From Mya arenaria (Eukaryota > Mollusca > Bivalvia > Myida > Myidae), in NCBI RefSeq assembly GCF_026914265.1, contig NC_069135.1, positions 26,392,167 through 26,456,166 on the forward strand: 64,000 nt of DNA, given 5' to 3'. The number at the start of each line of letters is the position of its first letter. Position 1 is the stretch's first letter. The notes under the pieces are model-generated. The model was not told the DNA's origin, ran no database searches, and saw only the letters and a list, made by a program, of their open reading frames with translations. The position numbers and the translations under genes were made by a program. Below are positions 11,384-22,965 of this stretch, piece by piece.

Positions 11384-11634
11384 TTATAAGTTAAAGGTAC
11401 ACTCTTTAAAACAAAGCTTTTTATCGACACTGTTTGGAATTAGATACTGGTTAAATGGTTTTATATACAACGCGTTTTCAATATGCACATTCACATTGTG
11501 GCAACTGAGATCTGTCGAAGACCTATCAATTATATTTAGATCAACATAATCATTTTCATGTTTAGAATGAAATAAATCTTGGTAGATATTCCCAAGACCA
11601 TTTTTTTTGGCGGGCACTCCCGTCTGTACTCCAT
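11384..11634 (-). pseudogene. Copy B exon 1 (ITAM-like segment, broken)
   Basis: The matching ATG at 11634 opens MEYRRECPPKK, then an A-run shifts the frame; the homologous sequence continues in another frame as NGLGNIYQDLFHSKHENDYVDL, with YQDL and YVDL still 8 residues apart. Homology with gene A ends near residue 62. The following sequence is unrelated and stops without a membrane span. Two defects, so not a working receptor exon. Confidence 0.75.
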
Positions 11635-12014
11635 GATGGGTTTTGGCGTCTAGTAAAAGCCTCAGTTTTATTGTTATTTTAAACAGGATTACGTACCATC
11701 TTAACAACAAATTAAATATCTTAAATAAATAATTCAGTTTGGCTTGAAATTACAAAGCTCTATTTTTGATTGGTTTTAAATCAACCAGGAAGAACTGCAA
11801 ATATTACCTCATGCAAATAAAAAACAACCTGTTCGATTGGTTCAAACCATGGTTATAAAGAATAATATGCACTATTTATTGCCAACGTAATTGTAACACA
11901 ATACGCTAAAACAACTTTACATTGTGCAGATTCAGTGCACATTCGGACGGAGGAGAGTTTGTCGACAGCAAACTCAATGCAATTGATCTTCTCCATTGTA
12001 TGTTGTGAACTTTT

Positions 12015-13043
12015 ACCGACAATGTTTGAAAGGGTTTCATTAGCACGATGAGATTTCAAATTGTAAACTACACTGAAATGGGTCTATTTATATTTTAATA
12101 TAAATACAGACCAAAATATTATTCAATAGCTTAAGAAAGCATTTACTGAAGATAAAAAGCACACATTTAAACATTTTCAAGTAGAGCTCTCAAAATGTCA
12201 ATTAAACGCCTTTAAATCCGTCAGGACGTAAGGATATATTTATGTTTTTGTATACAATTATGAGGAACATATTTCTGCATGCAATAAATGTCATTTTTTT
12301 GTAAATTGAGCTTAATCATTCTTAGGTCAAACATTCGCTGCATTTGTCATTCCTAATATTGAATGTATTTACGCAATGCATTTGATTGAGCGCCATGCGA
12401 TCATTCAAATTATAAAGAGCATGGAAATTTATTTAATAATGCACGTTGGTCTCTTTCTAACCCACCAATACTAAAATACCTCTAAGCGAATAACCGGAAC
12501 GCATATCTACAATCTATTATATTTATTTCCATTTTGTTAATATTATATTGAACAAACAAGATATTTCAGCCGTAAATTTAAGTTTTTAATAAACATTTAT
12601 AGACAACGTCTGTTATGTTGAGCCGTGAGCTGTTTGTTTAGGCATGCTGTGCATTTCACTACAGTCTGTATGGCTATTAGTTTTAATATTTTTTATCACT
12701 TTTAAGACATTTACTTTTGAAAACAATATATACGTGTCTTTATGTTTTGAAAAACAAACCAGACCGTTATCGGATAACTATATACTGCAAAGAAAAGACG
12801 ATGATACTGTATAGTCAATGTGCGTTGTTGTGAAAGCAAATTAAAGAAATAAAACATATTTAATTTATTTTATGCTTGCAACGTCTAGTTTTAAGTTTGT
12901 TCGACTTGGAAACTCTAGAGTATGGGGTCAAGATTTCAATTCATGATACATGTTTAGTTTAGTTTAAACTTATTTATTTTACAATGATTGTGAAACAAGT
13001 TATTACAACATTAAATTTATCACTCTCGTTTGCACGATTTTAC
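12015..13043. other. Inverted-repeat spacer, left part
   Basis: About 12015-12540 is the diverged counterpart of 5230-6075 upstream of gene A (see ATTTGATTGAGCGCCATGCGATCATT near 12385). It lies outside the arm, so copy B's full upstream region exists only on this side. 12541-13043 shows no gene. Confidence 0.5.
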
Positions 13044-13141
13044 GCGAGAGTGTGGTATTGTGTTGTGGGCGAGAGTGTGGTCTTGTGTTGTGGGCGAGAG
13101 TGTGGTCTTGTGTTGTGGGCGAGAGTGTGGTCTTGTGTTGT
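13044..13141. repeat. Minisatellite, 25-bp unit, four copies
   Basis: GCGAGAGTGTGGTCTTGTGTTGTGG repeated four times nearly perfectly (first copy has ATT for CTT). Open frames on both strands through it are by-products of the repeat. Confidence 0.9.
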
Positions 13142-14049
13142 GATACATGTGATAGACGATTTAAGGAACACTCTGTTAGGCCGTATCCGGCCTGTTTTTC
13201 GTTTTGCACTTGTAGGTGTTCCAGCAACGAGTACATAACTACCCGGATGGTCTGTAGGAATTTTGAGTTTTCTCGGATTTCTTTGCTTCGTGTTGATAGC
13301 CTGTATCATTTACCTCGAAGTCAGACGACAGCGTAGTTGAGCTTAAAATGCTGTGCAGGCCGAATTAGATGTTGGTTGGGTGTATGCCACCTAGAATATG
13401 TTTTATGTTTAAGGTGCATTTTTTGCGCCGTATATTTCTAACCCTTACATTTACGAATACACCAATTTCTTACATAGGGGCCTTCTGAAACTTAATTTAT
13501 ATGTTGGCATTTTTATTATTTTCAACTTTTCGGATAGAAAATGTAGGCTACGGCCAAACAGTTCCACACAGAATTCTTTTTCCCATGGCAACCGAAAGGA
13601 ATACAACTTTGATAATCTTCTTTTCAGGATATGCTGGCCCGTTTTTGAAATATGTTCACTGAAATGTTTCTAAGGTTACCATATACCAATGTCTTCACCA
13701 GATGTTGTTTCGATAAAAAGATGGCCGCCAGGAGGCTGGCTAACTTCTTCACTATATGTCTTTTATGGAAAATTTTGAAAATCTTCTCTTCAGAAAACAG
13801 TAGCCCGATTTATAAACAATTTATTGTTTATCTTAACATATACTTTGATGTAACTTGTCTTTGTAGTGAAAAAAGATGTTTGTATTATATTTATACGTTA
13901 GTATTACAATAACTGTTGTTATTCAAGTGCTAGCGAAGGACTCGCGGAGGGTAGTTTAAATTAAACTGATTGATTTTTCCCGCGTTATTGGCATAATTTT
14001 ATTTACTGTTTCCGGTTACGGTCGGGTCGTTGTATTTACAGAATTGGTG
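13142..14049. other. Spacer, no gene seen
   Basis: Contains a probable dispersed element around 13560-13830 (AAGATGGCCGCCAGGAGGCTGGCTAAC), a wording I know from molluscan repeats. No supported coding sequence. Confidence 0.35.
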
Positions 14050-14575
14050 ACAAAAAATTCAAAGGGGGAGACGTAATTTCGTTTCTGGCAAACATTAAGT
14101 GAGAAAAATGTTTCATAAATAACATTGGGGGTTAAGTTACAAAAAAATCGACAAGGAAACGTAAACAGTCGAGTAATAACCATGATGTTTGGAAGATAGG
14201 AATATATACATGAAATCACGGTTACAACATGCAGAGATATGCCATATTTGCCGAAAAAATACGAAAAATTGAGGATAAATTCAACACATTTATTTGTAAA
14301 CTTTGTCTCCCGAACCACAATCTGTTGAATAACTTTTTTATCTTTAAAGTTATGATACCAAACTAAGATGTCGATAGAAGAATATGTTTTACCCCACACA
14401 ATGGACGCATTTATTTTTCAAAATTATAAATAAAAGACAACTTTCCAGGCAAAAAAATGTCCAAGAATCGGTATTTATCAATCCATATACGCCATTTTGT
14501 TTGCAATGAAACATATTTCTCACTTAATGTTTGCCAGAAACAAAATTACGTCCTCCCCCTTGAAAAATTACCATA
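14050..14575. mobile_element. Foldback (MITE-like) element with about 70-bp terminal inverted repeats
   Basis: Sequence at about 14055-14125 (AAGGGGGAG-ACGTAATTTCGTTTCTGGC, AACATTAAGTGAGAAA-ATGTTTCA) is the inverse of about 14502-14572. The 370 bp between the arms has no convincing reading frame. Inverted ends and no transposase are the marks of a MITE; a target-site duplication was not identified. Confidence 0.65.
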
Positions 14576-15117
14576 TTGTTATTTAAAAATCCTTAGGAAC
14601 GATAAACGCAGAAAACAATGTATGTATGTATATCTGCGCTCTATTACTTTGTCAATATATCAATTAAGTCTTTATTTTTGTCCACTCACGTTCTTAAATG
14701 TCCTATCATGACAATATATTTGGCCATGCACATACTCACAAACAAGACGCTGACTTCTTATATGTTGACTAAATTCGAAGACACACTTATGTAGTGATGG
14801 ATTTTGAGTTACTATCAATTGGGATATTTGAATGAATGGACTATTGTGACATCTGAAGGATAGACGTCTCGTCCAATGCTTAGCCAAAGTTCAAGACTTT
14901 GTATCTTTTTCAAAACATGGACAATCCAAATAATTACATCTTCAGAAAAAGAAGTTCCAAACCGCGTAAAGCCATATTAACCGGAATTTTCTCCGACGCA
15001 TTTATGAAACACCAACTTCTTTGCCTAGGTTTGCCCCGTACAGCGGAAGTTACAAGAGGCATCAACGCATATGATTTGCAATGGACAGATGTCCTGGTGA
15101 CAAATTTGGTATAGAGA

Positions 15118-15303
15118 CTGGTATACATCTTGAAAACGCTTTGTGCTTTTTGTTTTGATAAAGATTTACATGTAGCTGAAGATGAGTACCATATTTTGTT
15201 ATGCAAGGAGTATGATATAAAAGTAAATACGATGTTTTTATTCAGACATTATTACAACTGCATATTCCTCGGGAAAGTATTTTATAGCAATATGTTATTT
15301 TAA
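15118..15303 (+). pseudogene. LINE ORF2 C-terminal relic
   Basis: Reads LKTLCAFCFDKDLHVAEDEYHILLCKEY: the C-x-x-C / EDEYHFLL zinc-knuckle-like signature found near the C-terminus of many animal LINE ORF2 proteins. It abuts the inner end of the right inverted-repeat arm at 15304. Upstream sequence (about 14740-15117) may be more of the same element but is too decayed to read. Confidence 0.6.
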
Positions 15304-15683
15304 AAAAGTTCACAACATACAATGGAGAAGATCAATTGCATTGAGTTTGCTGTCGACAAACTCTCCTCCGTCCGAATGTGCACTGAATCTGCACAATGTA
15401 AAGTTGTTTTAGCGTATTGTGTTACAATTACGTTGGCAATAAATAGTGCATATTATTCTTTATAACCATGGTTTAAACCAATCGAACAGGTTGTTTTTTA
15501 TTTGCATGAGGTAATATTTGCAGTTCTTCCTGGTTGATTTAAAACCAATCAAAAATAGAGCTTTGTAATTTCAAGCCAAACTGAATTATTTATTTAAGAT
15601 ATTTAATTTGTTGTTAAGATGGTACGTAATCCTGTTTAAAATAACAATAAAACTGAGGTTTTTACTAGACGCCAAAACCCATC

Positions 15684-15934
15684 ATGGAGTACAGACGGGA
15701 TTGCCCGCCAAAAAAAATGGTCTTGGGAATATCTACCAAGATTTATTTCATTCTAAACATGAAAATGATTATGTTGATCTAAATATAATTGATAGGTCTT
15801 CGACAGATCTCAGTTGCCACAATGTGATTGTGCATATTGAAAACGCGTTGTATATAAAACCATTTAACCAGTATCTAATTCCAAACAGTGTCGATAAAAA
15901 GCTTTGTTTTAAAGAGTGTACCTTTAACTTATAA
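15684..15934 (+). pseudogene. Copy B' exon 1 (ITAM-like segment, broken)
   Basis: Mirror copy of 11384-11634 with the same A-run frame loss after MEYRRDCPPKK and the same missing membrane span, so the defects predate the inverted duplication. Substitutions relative to B include one in the CPP codon region and one in the segment after the second YxxL. The Tyr pair spacing is retained. Confidence 0.75.
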
Positions 15935-16344
15935 CGTTTTCTTTTGGGAGGACCCATACACACACGCCGAAATGAGAACAACATGTTTTGGGGTTGTGCG
16001 GTGTATGTCCGCAAAGTGATCCCTTAAAGTGCGACCATCTGACATCAAATCATGTAACCGCCCCAGCAGTCAAATTTAAAAAATAAAAATTAGGCTTCAA
16101 TTAACGTTATAGTCACTGCTGAAATAACAGTATCCGTCATGAGTTTCCGGTCCGGATAGAAAAACCCGATCCGAGGGCGTCCGCGTTGCCAGGTAACGCG
16201 GCTTGTCGTGGCGTTCGTCATTTCAGTTCTCAGTTCGAATTATCAATGTGCGTGTGTAAAGTATTATGTTGTTGTGTTCCATCAATGTTTGATTCCACAT
16301 TGTGACATGAAAATCATCTTTTAATGTATTTTATTATTTTGCAG

Positions 16345-16491
16345 CCGGAAGCTGGTCACTATGGGGTAACTGGACACAGTGTTCAGCTACCTGTGCTTCA
16401 GGGATCCACAAGCGATACCGCCAATGCATTGCAAGTCCGTGCATCGGCGACTACATGCAAACCGAATTGTGTACTTCATCCCCTTGTCCTG
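16345..16491 (+). pseudogene. Copy B' thrombospondin type 1 exon (relic)
   Basis: 147 bp between TTTTGCAG and CCTG/GTATAG, indistinguishable by eye from the 10827-10973 exon in inverse. Open frame, conserved W-x-x-W and cysteines. Orphaned like its partner. Confidence 0.75.
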
Positions 16492-19093
16492 GTATAGCAA
16501 GCTACATTGTATAAGTAATCGCGTACTCGTAATTATGTTGTGGTAGAAATGTGTTGAATTTCGATGTAGGAATGAGATCTAATTAGCCTAACGAAAACAG
16601 GAAGCAAAAAACTTTAAATATAATTTGCTGTGATCACGAGTGAAATACGTTTTTATCATACCCCGAAATTTAACACCAGTTTGACATCATTTTGGTTTTT
16701 TTCAACCCAGCACAGTTAACGCTAAGATATTTGTGTCCGTCAAAACGGAAACCATGGTGCAGTGAAGATATAAACATTTAGAAATGACCTGCTGTTATTT
16801 TCACTGCTTTTGATATGATATTTCACCGAAAACCGCAATCTTACATATGACATCTGAAACATACGTTGTCATTAAAAGTATCATAAGTTTCCGGAAAAAA
16901 AGAAAACACCCGACCTGAGGGCATTCAAAATTGATTATGTGCCCGCATAATTATTATTTTTGTTATCCTTAACCATCATTCTTTATAACACTTAAGGTGC
17001 TTCCGTCATTTCATTTACGCTTTGATGTGCAATAATTTGAAATCACAGTTGAATCAAACAGAACTTGAAGAGCATCGGATATTTACAGAGTTAATATTTG
17101 TTTTATATTGCTTTTTAAAAGCTATTTGCATAGTTTTATCGCATAAATGTATAAATTTTTGCGTTGTTGCGATTGACTCTTATCTTTTTAACCCTTATCC
17201 AGCACATAACCCACATGACTGGCAGCACTTATCTTGTATTCAAAACACAATATCTTAATCATATATACCTTTAAAGTAATTCTTTCATTTAAGAAAGTTA
17301 TAATGAGGTTGCAACTACCTATTGTCAATTGTGATTGAGATTACTCAAGCATTACCATATATGGTTATCAAAGAATTTAATATATGTTTTAGCAGACTAG
17401 CGATATTTGAAGCAAGGATGGACAACGGGTACATGAATTTATCAACAGCATTTTCAAATAAAATCGAGTTACTTTTAACTGGAGTGCAACTACATGCAAC
17501 TTTTTGTCAGTCGGAATATCACTATTTGTCATTATTCTAAACGTGACAACACCCTTTTCATGTTGTACTAGCTCTATAACAATTATGATTAATCACCTTT
17601 TGGGATGACTTCATAGTAGCGGGTTTTAGTGGATTTGGTAAGTTGCAAGTTCTTCATCATAACATAATCCTGTAACAACTATGGACTTTCTTATTTGTAT
17701 ACTAAGCAACACTTTTAACCAAACCCTGGAACGAAACGTTTATTTGCATTTCAGAGCGCAGAACCCCCCCCCCCCCCTCATCCCATTAAAAATTATACCC
17801 ACTGGGATTCACATATTCGGTAAAACAAGAAGAAGTAAGAGGGGGCGGGGATTATTTCTTAACAGCAAAACAAAACAACCAGTTAAGGTTGACATAATGA
17901 TAATAAAACAATCTAAAAGCTCTTTAACGGTTTGATAATAGAGATAAAACCCAGAGTGATGTGCCTTGTTGCTATTTTGGAAACTGACCAGTGAACAAAA
18001 TTGCTGCCTCAATCTTGCATTATTTCAACCGTGGCCAAAATGAAGTCTATTCAACAACGCCGCTGTTAATATGTATTCCAATGTGTAAATTGAAATGAAT
18101 GAAATCATTCAAGGTTGAAATATAACAAAATCGCTTTTGATGGAAAAAGGTAAAGAACAATCACAGAGCTTAGGAGAGCCAGCGTTTAGAAACATTTTAC
18201 TGACCGACGGAATTAGTTAAAGGTCCAAAAAATATGGTACCGACCAGGTTACAATTTTCCAAACCAACCTTTTAGTATACTTAAAGTCTATGTTACAATG
18301 GAGAATATAGATTTTTAAGTGCTTTGTATTATTTCTTTCCTCAATAAGTTTCATTCCGTTACAGATATAGGGTAAGGATTTTGGTGCAAAAATTTTGTTT
18401 CAGTAAGTGATCATTGTTAAATAGAAACCGAAGGTTTCAAAAACACACAAAAACAATGCTTATTATTTGCTATTTAGTCGGTTCAAGTTACTACTAAATG
18501 CTTAAAGGTCGTATAGCTGTTTATTCGTGAACAATAACGATACTGTTATATGACCTATAAATGGCGAGTCTAGACAGCCATCGACGAACCAATATACATG
18601 TCATATTCACTTGGGTTTTTCCAATAAGACTGATCTAAAAATAGAATTTAAAGCGATCGATATTTTTTTATTAATAGTTAGTCAATTTGTTTGTTCGCTA
18701 GAAAGGTAATGGGGAACCAATCTATTGATATTTCCGGAATCAAAATGACATTATGTTATCCTCTTGCAGATATGTTAGAAATTGTCATAATTATATTAAA
18801 ATACTTGTTGACTAGTTAGTTTTTGAATATGGTCATCTTCAATAGCTCACAGGTCCATTGTTGCATATTTAAGCATATGTCATTAACAAAATACATTACT
18901 AAGACGTATGGTAGTGAAGTGAAGTCAAGCCAAGTAAACAATTATTTAGTAGTTACGGGCCACCAGACCAAACAAAATGCATAACATACAACGTGAACAC
19001 AACATCATGAGTTGTGTCACGGTTGTTAATCGATACATGCATAGTATATTTATTAACACATGATAACTGCCCTTTAACTTTAACTATTTAAAT

Positions 19094-19821
19094 TCGTAGG
19101 AGAGTGTAAACATAGTTTGCTAGTGTGCGGGGATCTTCAGACTGATTTGTGCCTAAAAAGCTGTAAATATCTTTTGATTCCGTACCATCACGACATTAGA
19201 ATACCAATTAAAGAAGGAGTGCGTTCGCATGCTAAGAAATATATTTATGTCGCCAACATCTTGAGATATCCAGATATAACCAAATAACCAAAAAACATAT
19301 TTTTATATAAGTAGCCCAGCAAGCACGCCTATCTTCATCAAAAGACTTAAGCAATAAGTAACATTGTATGGGTACCTATTACTAGAAAGTCGAAAAATAC
19401 CCAATACAGTTAGAAAAATAGGATACGCACAACGGAAATATTCCACTTTCTCCAAGAATCATACATGTATTATTACTCTTATTTACACCGCTATGCTTCC
19501 TGCAAAATTCATTCTGTAAATATTCAATCTTAGGAATTAAAACATAGCCTCAAATTAGGTTTGGGTCTAATCATAGTATCAAACATTTTAAACAAGTCTC
19601 TTGTTGGAAAATAACCAACGGTTTTTGATAAAGTTTGATAGCAAAAATATCTTTTCAAGGATTGAGCTGGCATTTTGTCTTGAGCTGGTGTCCATGATGA
19701 GTTTGGATTAAACAGTTAACCCGAGGATTTATAAATATATGGGGTTTTTTAAATTTATATCACGAACGAACCATTTCTCATTATTTAGTAGAGGATCGCC
19801 ATTCCAAGCAACACTTCTTTC
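19094..19821 (-). pseudogene. Decayed LINE reverse transcriptase, right-arm copy
   Basis: Inverse copy of 7473-8200, reading SVAWNGDPLLNNEKWF on the minus strand. The FADD-box part of the relic (7220-7472) is absent here because it lies outside the inverted repeat, which places the outer breakpoint inside the LINE. Confidence 0.75.
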
Positions 19822-19972
19822 TGTTTGTGGAGGTTTGTGTTGTTTTTCAGTGTTTCTTGTATGTGTTTTTTTGTGTGTTTGTGTTCTATGTCTTTGGCGT
19901 TTACCATGTGTCATTAAATTATGTTAAAACGTTTTGCTACTGAGTTTGTTTCTGTAGTTTTCGCATAAGTAT
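19822..19972 (-). repeat. Dispersed repeat, copy 1 (also 24061 and 24369)
   Basis: On the minus strand it reads ACTTATGCGAAAACTACAGAAACAAACTCAG, then TTTAATG-CAC and GGTAAACGCCAAAGACATAGAACACAAACAC, matching the two direct copies near 24.1 and 24.4 kb. It starts exactly where homology of the inverted-repeat right arm ends. Confidence 0.75.
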
Positions 19973-20074
19973 ATATACAAACATTTATTTAATTTAAACT
20001 TATATTCGACAATGAATATTTACACTGTAAGACAACGTTTTTGGTTTAAGGCCTAGTTTAAGCCTTCTATAAGT

Positions 20075-20086
20075 GACCCCCCCCCC

Positions 20087-20118
<32 letters not shown>
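20075..20118. repeat. Poly-C/poly-A tract
   Basis: A C-run directly followed by a long A-run, ending in CCCAAAAAAAC. Simple sequence. On the following 200 bp the minus strand is open (LHNKISKIAQQDTQIGDLIRQLGDKIKIN at its end) but nothing else supports a gene. Confidence 0.7.
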
Positions 20119-20120
<2 letters not shown>

Positions 20121-20379
20121 CAAAAAAACGTGTGCACAACCTCTGTTAATTGATCTTAATCTTATCGCCTAATTGTCTTATCAGATCTCCAATCTGGGTA
20201 TCCTGCTGTGCAATTTTCGATATTTTATTATGTAATTGGACCCTAAATGGCCCTGAGCCAATACACGAATACAAAAGAAATTGGCCCCTACTGTGAACCA
20301 GTGCAATTACAGGAGCTGCACAGCAGGGGATTATCATGCCCGACATTCCTTAAACTAAGCCTTTAAGCTTTTTACTCAA

Positions 20380-20680
20380 ATCTCGAATTAAAATCAGTTA
20401 TAGTAACAGCAGATATTTTCACTACTCTCATATATTTTGGTTCCCGTATTTGTGGCCAAACGTATCATAGCGTTCGAGTGCCGCATCGATAACGATTTGA
20501 AATGATGTCAACAAAATGACCTCTCGACATTGCATTGATCACTTAATTTTCCATTTAACGCCAGTTCAATTGATTTTTCGTCAATATTTGCAAAAAGAAA
20601 CTGAAAAAGCTGAATTATGGAGTATGATCAAAATTTATTCGGTCGTTATCACAAAAGTGATCGATCGAGCCGTATACGCG
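20380..20680. pseudogene. Copy C intron remnant of the receptor family
   Basis: TAACAGCAGATATTTTCACT, GGTT(C)CCGTAT-TGTGG-CAAACGT, AAATGATGTCAACAAAATGAC and GGAGTATGATCAAAA-TTATTCGGTCGTTATCACA follow the order and spacing of gene A intron 1630-1800, in the same orientation. Identity is lower than between A and B, so this copy is older. No exon is recognisable. Confidence 0.55.
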
Positions 20681-20748
20681 AGAAACTATGGGAATGATTC
20701 AATTTCCGGCAGCCCGAGCGAGGTCCCAACCGTAACATTACAATAGTT

Positions 20749-21184
20749 ACATATTGATTATGTCAGTAGTAATATGCTTGTCTAAAAGATTAAGATTCAC
20801 ATGTCTAAGTACGCGCATTAACACGGCTTATCTGCGAATATGTCTCTTAAGACAGTAATGCCTTATTGGGTCGTTCTGTCCAACAACCAATGCGTCGCTC
20901 TGAGGCGGCGCTACTAACTGTGAACCTGTGCCGATCGCACAACCCTAGTGTCGTCGGCAGCGTATCCTTATCAGATAAGATGGTACGTGCTTTACCTACC
21001 ATGGTGATAAATGGTGAATCAGGGTTCTACTTCGGAAGGGGAGCTTGAGATATGGCAACATGCGCGGAAATTACGCAATCGCGACACGGAGGGGTAGTGG
21101 CGAAAAATAACAATACGGTACTATTTCGAGGCCCAGTTATTGGAATGAGTATAATTTAAAGCCTTTAACGAGGAGGATGCATTG
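20749..21184 (+). pseudogene. 18S ribosomal RNA 5'-domain fragment (pseudogene)
   Basis: The segment follows eukaryotic small-subunit rRNA from its 5' end: CAGTAGTAATATGCTTGTCT, AAGATTAAG, CATGTCTAAGTAC and GCGAATATG-CTC-TTAA near 20764-20852; GTGCCGATCGCAC, CGTATCCTTATCAGATAAGATGGTACGTG near 20927-20990; TACCTACCATGGTGATAA, GAATCAGGGTTC and GGAGCTTGAGA near 20995-21050; CGACACGGAGGGGTAGTGGCG, AAAAATAACAATACGG, GGAATGAGTA and CCTTTAACGAGGA near 21082-21173. It corresponds to roughly the first 580 bases of 18S with an internal deletion in the variable region, and carries many substitutions, so it is not a functional gene. It lies within copy C, between its intron and upstream remnants. Confidence 0.88.
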
Positions 21185-21479
21185 CTAAACTATCCATATA
21201 CTTTTCATACGTGTAAGATTTGCTGACAAACTGCCTCAAATAGACCTGCTAACAACCTTCATAGCATTTTAATTGAGAGCTCTGAGAACACCAAAACTTT
21301 GATCCCAAACTGACCAGGGTGAGCATTAAATGAATTTTTAAGGTTATGTCAAGGATGTAAATACCAATTACCGCCTATACATTTGGCTACAAACTAGGTA
21401 AGTTCAACTTAGGAATGATTTGTCTTTCATTTAATCTAAATATATTATTCATAGAAAAGGTTTTAAAGAGATATTACAT

Positions 21480-22350
21480 CTGTGCTCCATTTTGCTTTAT
21501 TGACGTCTTTCAAAAGTCTCAGTATAGCTATCGTTTAAACAGAAATACGTACCACCTTAACAACAAATCAATAACTTGAAATAGGCAGAACGAACTAAAG
21601 CTATTACCTAATGCAATAACAAAACAGCCCGTTTTGATAGGATCAAACCATTGTAATACAGAAGAATACAAACTTTTATTCATTGCCGAAGTAATTGTAA
21701 CTCAATTCCCCTCAAATATTCTCTTCATTGTGCCGGTTGTGGTATGTTAGTTGACAATATTTGATCTTCTTATTGAGATTGTACCGACAATGCTTGAATG
21801 GGTTTCAAAAGCCAGATGATATTTCAAGATTTGAAGGGGCATTTTCATATAGATATTTATGATAGTTTACTTAGTGTGAATTGTGTTGCATATTGGAATA
21901 TAAAGTGTATTTGGTGATTTTTAAAATGTCCTCACAAAGATTGTCGCAAAACGAAATAGTTGAAAAAGTTGAGTATGGTGGTCATATACGATAATTCCAT
22001 ACTATTCATGATAATTCATCAAAGATAGAAACGCACACTTTCAACATTTTCACATATAGCTCTCACACGAAAGGAAACGTATAACACGTCATGTTTATAA
22101 AACAAATCGGATTTAAATCAGTAAGGTTTCAATTTCCTGTAGAGCCAGAAAGGAGATATGTATCGTACCTTTAGAAAGAATTCCGCAAAAACTTGTCATG
22201 TTTTGCATCATGAAATTAAACATTTTGAACTCGGACTCCCGCTACATAATTTTTTAAGGTTTTCTTTCTTTGCATTGAACACATTTACCTTATGTCTTTT
22301 GTATTTCTGTGTGCTCTGAACAAAAAAAGTTTGGTTTTACTGTTTTTGCA
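21480..22350. pseudogene. Copy C upstream-region remnant
   Basis: Matches 4860-5300 upstream of gene A: GTACCACCTTAA-AACAA, TTACCTAATGCAA-AACAAAACA-CCCGTTTTGAT, CATTGCCGA-GTAATTGTAACTC, TGATCTTCT and ACCGACAATG-TTGAATGGGTTTCA in the same order and orientation, then weaker similarity to the 5.6-5.9 kb region. No ITAM exon survives. Confidence 0.6.
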
Positions 22351-22493
22351 CATTAAACCAAAACCAAAACCGTGTGATACGCGAATTAACAGATTGATTT
22401 CAATCACGTTCATTTAATTAACTGTCATATAACATTACATTATGCTTTCTGTATGTATTACATATGTTGTTTGGTCAGGACCATCGTGTACGA

Positions 22494-22965
22494 AAGTATG
22501 AACTGAGTACAAAGGACAATAGGGACGAAGGCGCATACACGCAGGGACAGAGGCGAAAATACGAAAGTACAACGATGAAGGAGCAAAAGGTAACTTCGCC
22601 CCTTCGCCTCCGTCCCGTCGCCTTCGCTTTCGTTCTTTCGTACTTTCGCGTGTTCGCTTTCGTGTCTTCGCCTTCGCACTTTCGTAAATTCGCTCCTTCG
22701 CATTCGAGGTGTGTCTCCGTTCTTATCCTGATGTATAATGATTTACTTTTTAAGCAGTCTGGGTCATTGTATATAACTTAGATTAAATTCCTTTCGGCAT
22801 CGTACATAAATATAATGATAGTGTTCTGTAAGAGCAATCGGGTTTTCACTCTTCCGTTAAGGAGCAAAGACGCGAAGGGGCAACGGCGAAGACACGAAAG
22901 GACAAAGAAGAAGGAGTGAAGGGAAGAATGCTAGGACGCGAAGACACGAAGGCGAAGACGCAAGG
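22494..22965. repeat. Degenerate GAAGGCGAA / TTCGCCTTC repeat in opposing orientations
   Basis: Purine-rich GAAGG-CGAA words at about 22494-22580 and 22860-22965 face pyrimidine-rich CTTCGCCTTCG words at 22588-22705, so the tracts can fold on each other. Open frames on both strands across it are artefacts of a repeat with few stop codons. Confidence 0.65.

Larger units (their letters stand above)
7473..12014 (+). repeat. Left arm of a 4.5 kb near-identical inverted repeat
   Basis: The left arm reads as the reverse complement of 15304-19821. The outer end pairs GAAAGAAGTGTTGCTTGG at 7473 with its complement ending at 19821; the inner end pairs TGTTGTGAACTTTT (ending 12014) with AAAAGTTCACAACA (starting 15304). 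Differences seen by eye are few: scattered substitutions, an 11-bp indel near 8735 and a G-run of 21 versus 14. The arm carries a LINE relic and the decayed receptor copy B. Confidence 0.93.
15304..19821 (-). repeat. Right arm of the 4.5 kb inverted repeat
   Basis: Inverse of 7473-12014, 24 bp shorter overall, which is accounted for by the 11-bp indel and shorter homopolymers. It carries copy B' of the receptor in plus orientation and the LINE relic in minus orientation. The outer end touches a dispersed repeat (19822-19972); the inner end touches the LINE relic at 15118-15303. Confidence 0.93.

Noticed and set aside
13003..13336. Overlapping long frames on both strands
   Set aside because: Produced by the 25-bp minisatellite, whose length keeps several frames open.
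14016..14399. 127-codon minus-strand frame
   Set aside because: Runs through one terminal repeat of the foldback element, and the same words reappear in another frame at 14.5 kb; no domain.
22458..22781. 105-codon plus and 81-codon minus frames
   Set aside because: Low-complexity GAAGGC/TTCGCC repeat translated; no codon structure.
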